Part shown: one piece after another, positions 49,729 through 59,090 of the stretch
Numbering within the stretch: the stretch's first letter is position 1
Layout of the letters: each line of letters starts with the position of its first letter
Assembly (NCBI RefSeq): GCF_038405225.1
Contig: NZ_CP151657.1
Location: forward strand, 2,294,001-2,358,000
Origin: Arthrobacter citreus
GTDB taxonomy: Bacteria > Actinomycetota > Actinomycetes > Actinomycetales > Micrococcaceae
DNA: 64,000 nt
Direction: 5' to 3'
The notes under the pieces: generated by a model
The model's database searches: none
The model's input: the letters and a program-made list of their open reading frames with translations, nothing else
What the model was told of the DNA's origin: nothing
Program-made: the position numbers and the translations under genes

Positions 49729-51375
49729 CTAGTAACCCAGGCCCACCGGCACGCTCAACCCGCCGATGCTGCCCTTGGGCAGCGGCAGCACCGAAACCCC
49801 AGGGCCGTCGTTGGACGTGACCACCTGGGCGCCGTAAACCGCTTCCCCGGTGGTGCTGACCAGCACCGCTGCGAGGTCCGATCCCACGCGGGTGGCGGAC
49901 ACGTTTACCGTTGTGCCGGCCGCCACTGCCACCACCTGCTCTTCCTGCAGCGCGCCGTCGCTGCCAATCCCGGTCAGGCGAACTTCCGCGTCACCGGTCG
50001 GAGCGGAAAAACTGAGCACTGAGGTTGCGTTCGGCAGCACGGCCAGGTGTTCGCTGCCCAGCCGCTCCCCCGACGGCGCGACGGCGATGTCAACCGGCGC
50101 GTCAACCTCGCTTCCGCGGCTGGAGACAACACCGGCCAGCACCGAAACGTCAGCGGTGACCTCCACTGTGTACGTGCCCTCGGGCAGGTCGGTCAGGGGC
50201 AGCTGGCCCACACTGCCCGCGGGAACGGTAAAGACTCCGCCGCCGTCAATGGCCAGCTCGCCCTTGGTGCCGAGCACCCGAACGGACACCACAGCGTTGG
50301 TGCTGCCGGGAACGGCCACCTGGAGGGCCGGAGCTGCAAACTCGAATCCACGCTGCGCCGCCACCTTCTTGGTAGCGGCCGGATCCTGGATGCGCACACC
50401 GCTGATCACCTGTTGCGGCGAGGCCGCAGCCGTGGGCTGGAGAAGTTCCACCCCGCCGGGTGTGAGGCCGCGCAGAATGCTCTGCTGCACCAGGGCGGTG
50501 ACCGGCCCGCCGGAGCTGCGCACGTGAACCGCGGCGGCCGGTTCGTTCGCGGCCAGCCCGGCCATCACGAGGGACTTGGTTTCCCCCGGGGGAACCAGCA
50601 GCCCCCGGCTGCCGCCGCCTTCAACGCGTCCCTTGGACCCGAAGATTTCCAAGTCGACGGTGGCCGCGCTTTCGGATGAATTGGTCAGCCGCAGCACAGC
50701 GGTGGCGCCCACCGTGGTGCGCACACCGGTGATCCACATGTCGTTGCCGGGGGCCTGGCAGTTTGCGGCCGCGAGCCCGGAAAGATCCCCGTCCCCGGCG
50801 GCGAAAGTAACAACTCCGTTGGCCGTGGCCTGCTGGGTGCCAGTGGGTTCGGCGCTCAGCACGCTGACATCGGAGACGTCCTGCTGACTGATAACTCCGG
50901 CGCTGCGGACACCGGCAAGGGGTGCGGCATCCGACGCCTTATCGGCGATCGTTTTGAGGACAGTGGTGCCGTCAGCCTGGAGCAGCGCGGACCCGGGCAC
51001 CGGATGGCCGGCCCCGCTGAGCACCGCGGCGCTCAGCGATGTCCGGGCCGACGCCGACACGGGACTGAACTGCGGGTCCGTCCCGGCCACGTCGCCGGAC
51101 AACAGCCGCAACGGTTCCGGGCACACCGCGGTCAGCGGTCCGGCGGGAACCTCGGCAGCTGCCACGTCCACAGTCCTTCCGGCAGCACCGGGCTCCACTA
51201 CCTGGGATCCGGCCACCACGGCGGCGGCCGCGGCAAGCACCAGCACCCCGGCAGCAGCTGTTGCTGCCCGCTGCCGGCGCCGCTTCCGGCGGGACCTGGT
51301 TTCCGCCCGGCCCGAAGCCGGCGGCAGGTCCGTGGTGGCGTCCGTTTTTTTGCTGCCGGAATCCTTGCGGCTCAT
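49729..51375 (-). CDS. DUF5719 family secreted/membrane-anchored protein
   Basis: 548 aa. A basic cytosolic N-terminus (SRRKRRRQRAATA) is followed by one membrane anchor (about 40-58, VLVLAAAAAVVAGS) and a large Ala/Val/Ser-rich beta-sandwich-like extracellular part with repeated VPPGETKSLVM, VPAGSVGQLPLTDLPEGTYTVEV type elements. The ATG overlaps the stop of the upstream glycosyltransferase by 1 bp (TGATG), so the two are translationally coupled and probably act together in envelope glycan assembly. Biochemical function unknown. Confidence 0.88.
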   Translation of the reverse strand: MSRKDSGSKKTDATTDLPPASGRAETRSRRKRRRQRAATAAAGVLVLAAAAAVVAGSQVVEPGAAGRTVDVAAAEVPAGPLTAVCPEPLRLLSGDVAGTDPQFSPVSASARTSLSAAVLSGAGHPVPGSALLQADGTTVLKTIADKASDAAPLAGVRSAGVISQQDVSDVSVLSAEPTGTQQATANGVVTFAAGDGDLSGLAAANCQAPGNDMWITGVRTTVGATAVLRLTNSSESAATVDLEIFGSKGRVEGGGSRGLLVPPGETKSLVMAGLAANEPAAAVHVRSSGGPVTALVQQSILRGLTPGGVELLQPTAAASPQQVISGVRIQDPAATKKVAAQRGFEFAAPALQVAVPGSTNAVVSVRVLGTKGELAIDGGGVFTVPAGSVGQLPLTDLPEGTYTVEVTADVSVLAGVVSSRGSEVDAPVDIAVAPSGERLGSEHLAVLPNATSVLSFSAPTGDAEVRLTGIGSDGALQEEQVVAVAAGTTVNVSATRVGSDLAAVLVSTTGEAVYGAQVVTSNDGPGVSVLPLPKGSIGGLSVPVGLGY

Positions 51376-54300
51376 CAGCGCATTCCTTCCGTCGCGCCGG
51401 ATTCTCCGGAGGCGTTCACTCTGTCATTGTGCCTGTCCGCGGCGGCGTTGGAGTCCGCGTTTGTTCCGGTTCCGGCCGGTGACCCTGATCCTGCGGCCTG
51501 CCGTGCCGCTACGGGAGCGCCAGACCTGGCAGGTTCGGCCGTGCGGGTGGAGGTGTCTTCCACTGCGGGAGCGGTTGCGGGGATTCCCGCAGCTTCTTCG
51601 CGCAGCGGCCCCTGCCTGCCCGGCAGCCGCACGGCGCCGGCGCGGCTCCGTGTCGGCACTGCCAGCAGCACGGTCAGGGCAATCACGAGCACCTGCAGGG
51701 CCCCCACCCATGGTTCCCACAGGGTGTCATAACTGATCTCCAGCTCTCCGCCTGCCGCCGGCAGCTCGAAGGCCTGTGCCCAGCCGTCCGCGGTTGCGGT
51801 CAGGGGTGCACCGTTAAGGCTTGCGCGCCATCCGGGATCCGAGCGTTCGGCCAGCACCAGCAGCCGTCCTTCTCCGCCGTCGGGGATGGTTGTCTCGACG
51901 TTGGTGCGCCCGGAAGGAACCACGGTTTCCGTTGTCCCGTCGGCCGCCACAATCCGTGCCCTGCCGGAATGTTCCTGCAGGCCTTCGGTGCCCTGCGCCT
52001 CAGCCTGCCCGGCAACCCGCCACAGCCAGCCGGAGCCTGTCTGTCCCACCGGCGTCAACCCGGGAACCGAGTCCATTTTGCCGGCCAGGAGTTCCGCCGA
52101 GGTGTCCGACTGCTGCAGGACAATGTAGGCAACGCCGAGGCGCGCGAGTTCACCGCGCGGGTCCACGCCGGTTCCGGCGGTGATGACGGCAACCGCGCGG
52201 CGCAGGTCGGACGCGGCATCGTCATCACCAGCGAGTTCCTCGCCGTTGACCGGTCCGGTGATGGCACGGGCCGCATAGATGGCGGACATGCTGTCCATAG
52301 TTGTGCCGCCGTTGCGCATCAGGGCTGCTGTGACGTCGTCGTTCGCATCCGTGCGCAGCAGCAGCGTCCGGGTGCGCTCGTCACTCCCGCCCTTATCCGC
52401 TGCGGTGGCGGGAAGCGTGAGCTCGGCCGCCGGTTCAACGAGGAAGCGTGAGCCGATAACGCCGCCGGCACCGTCGGCGGTTGCGGAGCCGGCGGCCAGC
52501 GGAATGCTCCACAGTGCAAGGCTCGCCGCGGGGCCGAGGGCCAGGAGCACGCCCAGCAGAACGGCGGCCGGACGAACGGTCCGTCCGGAGATGCCACGTC
52601 CGGAGGGAGCCGTTTCGGTGGTGCCGCTGACGGCGGAACGCCGCGTGGTGCCGCGGCGGGCCAGGAGGGCGTCACCGGTGAGCAGGGCGGCACTCAGCTG
52701 CAGGAACACGGCGGCCGAAACCAGCGGGCCCGGGAACGGGGTAACGAGCGCGTCTGCGGTGGCGCCGGTCGCGACAAAGGTCGAAAGCCAACTCAGTACC
52801 AGGGCCAGGATGCTCAGGACCCACGCAAGGCGGGCCAGGGCGGCCCGGGGGCCGCCGAACAGCGCGGCAGCGGAAAGCGCCACAACGGGAGCTCCAACCA
52901 GCAGGGCCAGCACCAGCGGCCAGGGCCCGGCGGGCAGGAACTCTGCCATGGGCAGCGGAGAGGCCAAGTCGAAGGCAGCGGGGAAACCCAGGATTTGCTG
53001 CCACAGCGCAGCCGGGTCAAAGGCCAGGGGTACCCCTGGATCGGCGGCCATGGCACGCGGGCGTCCCAGAGTGGAGAGCGCCATGGGCAGCAGTAAAACG
53101 GCGGACGGCAGCAGCGACCACCACAGGGTCCTGGCGCGCCGGCGCAGCCGCAGGGACAGCAGCAGCACCGCAGCCGCGGCCAGGACAAACAGCGTGGGCG
53201 CCGATGCCGTGAGGACAGCCAGCAGCAGGCCTGCCGCTGCGGCGGCTGCCCAGCTGGGAACCCCGCCGGTGCCCGGGAACAGGACGATTCCGGCAGGGGA
53301 CGGCTGCCGTTCCCCGGATCGCGCCGCCGCAGCGGCAGGCGCTCCTGCTCCCACGGCACGCAGCGCGGCCAGGAAGAACAGGGGCAGCAGAATATGTGCT
53401 GTCAGCGCGCCGAGGCGGCCCTCCCCCAGCGCCACCTGCAGCGCCGGCGCGGCGCCCCAGAACATGGCGGCCCAAAAACGCAGTCCGCGGTGTCTGGTCA
53501 GGGCGCCCGAGGCAAACCATGCGCTGAGTCCGGCCAGCGGCATGGCCGTGAGCATCAGGGCTACAACGGCGGTGTTGGTGTTGCCCAGGCCGGCCGTCCC
53601 CAGCAGCCACAGGACGTAGTCAAACGGATCTCCGTGGCCCGGGTAGCCGGAGCCAAGCTCAATCCACCAGGATGAAGCGTTGGCCCAGATTTCCCCGAGC
53701 CGGCCGGACAGAGGCAGCAGCGCGCCGCCGGCCAGTGCCGGTGCGCCGATAAAGCGGTGCAGGGCGATCAGCGAAGCGGCCAGGAGCAGCAGCAGCGCAG
53801 CGACGGCGCCAACACCAACCCACGCACGGGAGGGGGTGGCCAGGGACGCGAAGTCGTCGTTGGAGTCTCCGCTGGGCTCGAGGGAACCGGCATCTGCGCC
53901 GGATCCGGGCAGCCGCGTGGTCCCCGCCGGGGTTAGCCCGTACCCGGAGGCGGAGGCATCAAGGGGTTCGGCTTCGAACAGGGAGCGGCGGTGTTCCCGC
54001 ACCTCCCGGTGACCGGTGCGCAGGGCATGAACGGCGCTGCGCGGACGGACCCGGGTGGCGGCAGCGGCACGGCGGGAACGATACAAATCCACCGGGCGCA
54101 GCACGCCGCCGATGCTCGCGGTGAGCGAGGCCAGTGCGTACGCGGGATCCTTGGCCAGCATGCCCAGGAAGAACCGGCCAAATCCGCCCAGGACGGCGCC
54201 GGCCATGAGGAACGGCACCTGCCACAGCGGAGCATGTTTGAGCCGCAGGAAAATTTCGGCCCGGCGGGAGGCACGGGCGGAGGCAGCGGTGTTGGGCCTG

Positions 54301-54986
54301 CTGCCGGCATGGCGTACCTTGGCCGCCGGGACCACGACAACGCGGTGTCCGGCAAGCCGGTTGCGCCAGCACAGGTCAACGTCGTCACCGGTGCCGGGCA
54401 GCGCCGGATCAAATCCGCCCAGGGCTTCCCACACGTCCCGGCGCACGAGCATGCCGGCGGAATTCACGGCAAAAATGTCGCTGCGGGCGTCGTACTGGCC
54501 CTGGTCCAGTTCATCGGCATCAATCAGCGTTACCCGTTCGGCCCATCTGCTGATGGACACGCCGACGTCGACGAGCAGCCGCGGGTTCTCCCAATCAACC
54601 TGCTTGGTGCCGGCGATGGTCACCGAGGGCGCGCGCTCAACGGCGAGCAGCAGTTCCTGCAGCGCCTGCGGCGCGGGGGCGGAGTCATCATGGAGCAGCC
54701 ACAGCCAGTCCACGGTTTCATCGGAAGGCTCGGATTCGGCCAGCCCGGCCAGGCCCGCCCGGACGGCGGCGCCGAATCCGGTCTTGGGGGGTGCGCTCAC
54801 CACCGGGCTGCCCGGAGGCAGGGTTTGCCGCAACAGCGCGGCGGAGTTATCCGTGGAGCCGGCGTCTACGCCAACGCACAGGTCAGCCGGCCGGGTTTGT
54901 CCGGCCAGGGATGTCAGTGTTTCGGGAAGGTACTGTGCGCCGTTGTGGGCAACAACAACGGCACAAACGCGAACGTGCGAAGGAAT
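51375..54986 (-). CDS. GT2 glycosyltransferase with large membrane domain; apparent ATT start
   Basis: 1203 aa if initiated at ATT 54986. The nearest standard codon in frame is TTG at 54833, which would remove the first 51 residues, including the GT2 donor-binding beginning VCAVVVAHNGAQYLPETLTS and VDAGSTDNS. Between the previous in-frame stop and this point there is no ATG, GTG or TTG. The ATT overlaps the whiB2 stop as TAATT, mimicking the TAATG coupling used elsewhere here. The catalytic region (about 1-310) has LLHDDSAPAP and TGDDVDLCWRNRLAGH; then about 12 or more membrane helices and a C-terminal periplasmic/beta part. Likely transfers a sugar in wall polysaccharide or glycolipid synthesis. 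Coupled to DUF5719. Confidence 0.85.
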   Translation of the reverse strand: MPSHVRVCAVVVAHNGAQYLPETLTSLAGQTRPADLCVGVDAGSTDNSAALLRQTLPPGSPVVSAPPKTGFGAAVRAGLAGLAESEPSDETVDWLWLLHDDSAPAPQALQELLLAVERAPSVTIAGTKQVDWENPRLLVDVGVSISRWAERVTLIDADELDQGQYDARSDIFAVNSAGMLVRRDVWEALGGFDPALPGTGDDVDLCWRNRLAGHRVVVVPAAKVRHAGSRPNTAASARASRRAEIFLRLKHAPLWQVPFLMAGAVLGGFGRFFLGMLAKDPAYALASLTASIGGVLRPVDLYRSRRAAAATRVRPRSAVHALRTGHREVREHRRSLFEAEPLDASASGYGLTPAGTTRLPGSGADAGSLEPSGDSNDDFASLATPSRAWVGVGAVAALLLLLAASLIALHRFIGAPALAGGALLPLSGRLGEIWANASSWWIELGSGYPGHGDPFDYVLWLLGTAGLGNTNTAVVALMLTAMPLAGLSAWFASGALTRHRGLRFWAAMFWGAAPALQVALGEGRLGALTAHILLPLFFLAALRAVGAGAPAAAAARSGERQPSPAGIVLFPGTGGVPSWAAAAAAGLLLAVLTASAPTLFVLAAAAVLLLSLRLRRRARTLWWSLLPSAVLLLPMALSTLGRPRAMAADPGVPLAFDPAALWQQILGFPAAFDLASPLPMAEFLPAGPWPLVLALLVGAPVVALSAAALFGGPRAALARLAWVLSILALVLSWLSTFVATGATADALVTPFPGPLVSAAVFLQLSAALLTGDALLARRGTTRRSAVSGTTETAPSGRGISGRTVRPAAVLLGVLLALGPAASLALWSIPLAAGSATADGAGGVIGSRFLVEPAAELTLPATAADKGGSDERTRTLLLRTDANDDVTAALMRNGGTTMDSMSAIYAARAITGPVNGEELAGDDDAASDLRRAVAVITAGTGVDPRGELARLGVAYIVLQQSDTSAELLAGKMDSVPGLTPVGQTGSGWLWRVAGQAEAQGTEGLQEHSGRARIVAADGTTETVVPSGRTNVETTIPDGGEGRLLVLAERSDPGWRASLNGAPLTATADGWAQAFELPAAGGELEISYDTLWEPWVGALQVLVIALTVLLAVPTRSRAGAVRLPGRQGPLREEAAGIPATAPAVEDTSTRTAEPARSGAPVAARQAAGSGSPAGTGTNADSNAAADRHNDRVNASGESGATEGMR

Positions 54987-55522
54987 TAGACTGCCTGCTT
55001 CCGAAGCCGGCGGCGTTCGCGCTCCGAGAGTCCGCCCCAGATGCCGAACCGCTCATCATTTGCGAGGGCGTACTCCAGGCACTGGGAGCGAACGTTGCAG
55101 GCGGCGCAGACTTTCTTGGCGTCGCGGGTGGAACCGCCCTTCTCCGGGAAGAAGGCCTCGGGATCCGTCTGGGCGCACAGTGCGTCCGACTGCCAGCCCA
55201 GCTCTCCGTCGTCGTAGTCTTCGCTGAACCCGGGCAGGCCGATCCACACGGGCCGGGCGTCCTTCTCCGCAGGGACCGGGAACAAAGCCACGGGCGGATC
55301 GAGGAGGAGCTCCTCGTCCTCGGTGTCCGGAGCGAGGGCTTCGTGGGCGGCCAGGAACGCGGTGGCCTGGTCCTCCAGCTCAGCGGCATCCCGGCGGTAG
55401 CGTTCCGCAGCCCCGGGGTCAGCCGGATCCACGTACCAGTCCACGGGCACGCCGCGTGAGCCGTAGCTGGCCGATGCCTGCGCGGCGATGGACCGATCGT
55501 GCGTGTATTCTGCCTGCCCCAT
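54986..55522 (-). CDS. whiB2: WhiB-family transcriptional regulator (WhiB2/WhmD type)
   Basis: 178 aa from ATG at 55522 with GGGAGGT 5 nt upstream. A long acidic N-terminal region (1 to about 105) precedes the WhiB domain with four Cys binding an iron-sulfur cluster (LCAQTDPEAFF, then CAACNVRSQC), the GIWGG turn and the basic LSERERRRLRKQA helix. WhiB2 controls septation and division in actinobacteria. The extension is longer than in typical WhiB2. The stop overlaps the ATT start of the glycosyltransferase. A 16-bp palindrome lies about 115 bp upstream. Confidence 0.95.
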   Translation of the reverse strand: MGQAEYTHDRSIAAQASASYGSRGVPVDWYVDPADPGAAERYRRDAAELEDQATAFLAAHEALAPDTEDEELLLDPPVALFPVPAEKDARPVWIGLPGFSEDYDDGELGWQSDALCAQTDPEAFFPEKGGSTRDAKKVCAACNVRSQCLEYALANDERFGIWGGLSERERRRLRKQAV

Positions 55523-55635
55523 GGAAGACCTCCCGGTGTTTTTGTCCCTGCAGCGGATCTTTGAGCCCTGCCAGGCACAATCAGCCTGCTTGGAATGCAT
55601 CTTGGTGGTGGATTGCTGGAACAAATCCGATACCT

Positions 55636-55651
55636 AATTACACGCGTGTAA
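55636..55651 (-). promoter_or_regulatory. 16-bp perfect palindrome upstream of whiB2
   Basis: ATTACACGCGTGTAAT, centred 121 bp before the whiB2 start and about 206 bp before the divergent TIGR03089 gene. Its arms (TTACAC/GTGTAA) resemble BldD half-sites but the centre is 2 bp instead of 1. A dimeric-repressor operator is plausible; the regulator is unknown. Confidence 0.5.
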
Positions 55652-55849
55652 TACGATGCCGTCAAGCTGTTTCGGCATCCTATAGAGTCAAGACGTCAGA
55701 TCCCGGGCACGCCACGCCCGGATTTCGGCCCGCGTGACCGGCGCGTCGCAGTTGCGCCCCGGGGGTTTTATTTTCCACCGGGGACATATCCGCTGCGTCC
55801 CTGCCACCGGCGCCGGCCGCGGCGCCCCTCTACAGGAAAGAGACCCGAG
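55652..55849. other. Spacer upstream of the TIGR03089 gene
   Basis: 198 bp, GC-rich, no gene seen. It holds the ribosome site of the TIGR03089 gene (AGGAAAGAGA, about 55833-55842). Promoter elements for the two divergent genes could not be fixed. Confidence 0.35.
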
Positions 55850-56611
55850 ATGTCCGCCAGGATTTCCGTTCCCACCATACTGTCCACTCTGCGCACCCGG
55901 CAGGCAACATCCCCCGCCCTGATTTGGTACGGGCCGGGATCGGAGCGGATTGAACTGTCCGGGAAGGTGCTGGATAACTGGGTGGCTAAAACGTCAAACC
56001 TTCTGGTGGACGAGCTCGACGCCGAGCCAGGCATTCGCCTGCGCCTTGATCTTCCGCCGCACTGGAAAACCCTGGTGTGGGCGCTGGCCGCGTGGCAGAC
56101 CGGCTGCACCGTGCTGGTGGGTGATGCAGCACTGATGGGTGATGCAGCGCGGGTGGGCGATGCAGCGGAGGACAGCGCGGCGGCACCCGATGTCACAGTG
56201 ACTGCCTCACAGGAGGTGCTGGACACCGCCGACGGGACCGTGGTTGCCGTGGCTCCGGGAGCCCTGGAACTCCGCTGGGCCGGAAGCCTTCCGGCTGCCG
56301 CAGTGGATTACGCTGCCGAAGTGCGCAGTTACGCGGACACCTATGTGGCCGGGGACGAGGCCGGGGATCATTACACGGCACTGCACATCACGGCGGGCCC
56401 CAGCCTCACCTACGGGCAGCTGGCGGAAGCCGCCGGCAGCGGAGCGCGGCAGACACTGCTGGTTCCTGCCGCAGCCGGCCTGCCGGCAGTGCTGACGGCG
56501 TCGCTGCGCACCTGGGCGGCCGGTGGAACGGTGGTGCTGGCGGTGCCGGAAGTGGAAATAACCCCCCGGCTGCTCGCCGCCGAAAAGATTACTGCCCAGC
56601 TGGAGGCGTAG
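55850..56611 (+). CDS. TIGR03089 family protein (AMP-ligase-related)
   Basis: 253 aa, AGGAAAGAGA before ATG. The N-terminus (TILSTLRTRQATSPALIWYG) and overall size match TIGR03089, a truncated relative of acyl-adenylate ligases that lacks the full catalytic motifs. Residues about 89-104 contain three VGDAA-type units encoded by a 24-bp near-repeat, probably a local expansion. In mycobacteria this family lies next to LCP and purE/purK genes, as here. The 3' end overlaps the convergent GtrA gene by 23 bp. Function unknown. Confidence 0.85.
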   Translation: MSARISVPTILSTLRTRQATSPALIWYGPGSERIELSGKVLDNWVAKTSNLLVDELDAEPGIRLRLDLPPHWKTLVWALAAWQTGCTVLVGDAALMGDAARVGDAAEDSAAAPDVTVTASQEVLDTADGTVVAVAPGALELRWAGSLPAAAVDYAAEVRSYADTYVAGDEAGDHYTALHITAGPSLTYGQLAEAAGSGARQTLLVPAAAGLPAVLTASLRTWAAGGTVVLAVPEVEITPRLLAAEKITAQLEA

Positions 56612-57200
56612 GCTCCGCTTCAAGGCTGGACCGGTTCACCCCGGGAACGGGCGGGGTGGTTTTGACTGCCTCCCCGCTGCCGGATCGCTGGGCAGCCCCC
56701 GGCTTTCCAGCCTTTTCGTCCAGGAGTTCGTAGTCTCCCTCGTAGCCCGGCTCGTCATCCAGTTCCTTGTTGAAGACCCAGAACCGGTAGGCAAAGAACC
56801 GCAGAATGGTCGCGACGCCGATGCCGACAACCCCGGCAAATCCAAGCCACTTGGCGTCGGTGATGCCCATGGGATACTGCGCAACCCACGTGAACCCGCT
56901 GGAAATGACAATGCCCACGCCGTTGATGACGAAGAAGAGCACCACCTCACGGGTGACGTTGGCCTGGCGGCGGCGGCGGAAAGTCCAGAAGCGGTTGGCC
57001 AGCCAGGAGAAGAGTGTGGCGGCCAGGGCGCTGATGACTCGAGCCTTGGTGGCGCTGCCTTCCAGCGGCCCGTGGAAAAGAATCCACCACAATCCGTTGT
57101 CCACCACAAAGGCGAAAGCCCCAACGGTGCCGAACTTCGCGACTTCCCGCCAAAACAGCGAGGCCAGCCCTCTAATGCGCGCAGACAGTGATGAAAACAT
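56589..57200 (-). CDS. GtrA family membrane protein (flippase-like)
   Basis: 203 aa from ATG at 57200 with GGAGG upstream; a frame open to 57290 is not supported by a ribosome site. Four hydrophobic segments form the GtrA core: FGTVGAFAFVVDNGLWWILF, ISALAATLFSWLANRFWTF, VVLFFVINGVGIVISSGF and GFAGVVGIGVATILRFFAYRFWVF. A charged, Pro-rich C-terminal tail of about 60 residues follows. GtrA proteins move lipid-linked sugars across the membrane or assist arabinogalactan/teichoic-acid synthesis. It is divergent from purK, as in mycobacteria. Confidence 0.92.
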   Translation of the reverse strand: MFSSLSARIRGLASLFWREVAKFGTVGAFAFVVDNGLWWILFHGPLEGSATKARVISALAATLFSWLANRFWTFRRRRQANVTREVVLFFVINGVGIVISSGFTWVAQYPMGITDAKWLGFAGVVGIGVATILRFFAYRFWVFNKELDDEPGYEGDYELLDEKAGKPGAAQRSGSGEAVKTTPPVPGVNRSSLEAEPTPPAGQ

Positions 57201-57385
57201 GATCCTCCGAGGCCGTTGGTGCGCCGCCGGCCGGAATGCCGAAGCTGGACACAGTACCCGCCGCGCTGGAAAGGCGGACGGTAAGGGCACAATATTACCC
57301 CCGGTTGATGGGAGTTGTCTGAGGCCCGGGCCCGGAAGTGGCTCCGGAAAACGGGTTTGCGGCCCCTTTTCGGTAACCTAATGTC

Positions 57386-58558
57386 GTGAGCTTACCTATA
57401 ATTGGCGTCGTCGGCGGTGGCCAGCTGGCCCGGATGATGGCCCCCGCAGCAGTGGCCCTCGGTTTTGAACTTCGTGTGCTGGCCGAAGGCCCTGACGTTT
57501 CGGCCGTTCCAGCCGTTGCCTCCGCCACCGTCGGGGACTACACCGACCTTGAAACCCTTGCCGCCTTTGCCGGCGGGGTCGACGTCCTGACCTTTGACCA
57601 TGAACACGTTCCGGGATCGCACCTGCGCTCCCTGACAGCGTCCGGGGTGAATGTGCAGCCGTCCCCCGAGGCGTTGATCCATGCCCAGGACAAGCTCGTC
57701 ATGCGGGCCGCGGTGGACCGGCTTGGCCTTCCCAACCCGCGGTGGGCGGCAGTGTCGGGAATCACAGAATTGGTTGAGTTTGGCACGTCCGCCGGATGGC
57801 CCGTTGTCCTCAAAACCCCGCGCGGCGGTTATGACGGCAAAGGCGTCCGGATCATCAACGACGCCGGGGAAGCGGCCGGCGCGGAGGACTGGTTCACCGG
57901 AGAACCGCTGCTGGTCGAGGAGAAGGTTCCGTTCACCCGCGAGCTGTCAGCCCTGGTGGCCCGGACACCCAACGGCAGCGCCGTCCCCTGGCCCGTGGTC
58001 CACTCCATCCAGGTGAACGGCGTCTGCGACGAAGTCATTGCCCCGGCGCAGGGACTGGACCCGGAGGTGGCGGCCGCGGCGCAGGATGCGGCCCTGCGGC
58101 TGGCCGCTGAACTGGGCGTCACCGGGGTCATGGCCGTGGAGCTCTTTGAAACACCCGGGCGTGGACCGGGCTTCCTGATCAACGAGCTGGCCATGCGCCC
58201 GCACAACTCCGGGCACTGGACCATGGACGGCTCCGTCACCGGCCAGTTCGAGCAGCATCTGCGGGCCGTCCTTGACCTTCCCCTGGGCGCCACGGATGTC
58301 CTTGGCGGCGTCGTCGTCATGAAGAACTATCTGGGCGGTGCAAACACTGATCTCTTCAGCGGCTATGCTCAGGCACTGGCTGCCGAGCCGGCTGCCAAAA
58401 TTCACAACTACGGTAAATCGGTCCGGCCGGGCCGGAAAATCGGGCACGTCAACGTGGTGGGCCGCAGCGCAGCGGACCTCCCGGAGGCGCGGCGGAGCGC
58501 TGAACACGCCGCTGCCATCCTCCGCGACGGCCGCGATTCCCAGAAGGAGAACTCATGA
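57386..58558 (+). CDS. purK: 5-(carboxyamino)imidazole ribonucleotide synthase
   Basis: 390 aa, GTG start with TAACCT 6 nt upstream (57374-57379), a leaderless pattern. ATP-grasp fold: [14 protein letters not shown] at the N-terminus, [12 protein letters not shown] (ATP loop), [22 protein letters not shown]. It carboxylates AIR with bicarbonate and ATP to N5-CAIR in purine synthesis; PurE, coded by the next gene, isomerises the product. The two genes overlap by 4 bp (ATGA). Confidence 0.97.
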   Translation: MSLPIIGVVGGGQLARMMAPAAVALGFELRVLAEGPDVSAVPAVASATVGDYTDLETLAAFAGGVDVLTFDHEHVPGSHLRSLTASGVNVQPSPEALIHAQDKLVMRAAVDRLGLPNPRWAAVSGITELVEFGTSAGWPVVLKTPRGGYDGKGVRIINDAGEAAGAEDWFTGEPLLVEEKVPFTRELSALVARTPNGSAVPWPVVHSIQVNGVCDEVIAPAQGLDPEVAAAAQDAALRLAAELGVTGVMAVELFETPGRGPGFLINELAMRPHNSGHWTMDGSVTGQFEQHLRAVLDLPLGATDVLGGVVVMKNYLGGANTDLFSGYAQALAAEPAAKIHNYGKSVRPGRKIGHVNVVGRSAADLPEARRSAEHAAAILRDGRDSQKENS

Positions 58559-59082
58559 GCAGCCGCGATACGCCACTGGTAGGACTAGTCATGGGCTCAG
58601 ACTCTGATTGGCCCGTCATGGACGCGGCCGCGGCGGCCCTGGCCGAATTCAACATCCCGTACGAGGCCGACGTCGTATCCGCTCACCGGATGCCCACCGA
58701 AATGATTGAGTACGGTCAGCAGGCACACCGCCGCGGACTGCGGGTGATCATTGCCGGAGCCGGCGGCGCAGCCCACCTGCCGGGCATGCTGGCTGCCGTG
58801 ACACCGCTTCCGGTGATCGGTGTTCCGGTGCCGCTGAAGTACCTGGACGGCATGGACTCCCTGCTGTCGATCGTGCAGATGCCAGCCGGCGTGCCCGTGG
58901 CCACCGTGTCCATAGGCGGAGCACGCAACGCAGGACTGCTCGCCGTGCGGATGCTCGCTTCAGGCACCGACCCGCTGGCCGCCAAACTGCAGCAGCAGCT
59001 GATCGAGTTTGCGTCCGGACTGCGCCAGAGCGCGCTGGCAAAGGGCGCGAAGCTGCGCACGTCCGTCACCGTCAGCGACTAG
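58555..59082 (+). CDS. purE: N5-carboxyaminoimidazole ribonucleotide mutase
   Basis: 175 aa. Hallmarks: [52 protein letters not shown] and [14 protein letters not shown]. It converts N5-CAIR to CAIR, the step after PurK. Its start overlaps the purK stop (ATGA) and its stop is 8 bp before the LCP-protein gene, so all three may be on one transcript. Confidence 0.97.
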   Translation: MSSRDTPLVGLVMGSDSDWPVMDAAAAALAEFNIPYEADVVSAHRMPTEMIEYGQQAHRRGLRVIIAGAGGAAHLPGMLAAVTPLPVIGVPVPLKYLDGMDSLLSIVQMPAGVPVATVSIGGARNAGLLAVRMLASGTDPLAAKLQQQLIEFASGLRQSALAKGAKLRTSVTVSD

Positions 59083-59090
59083 GACCGGCC

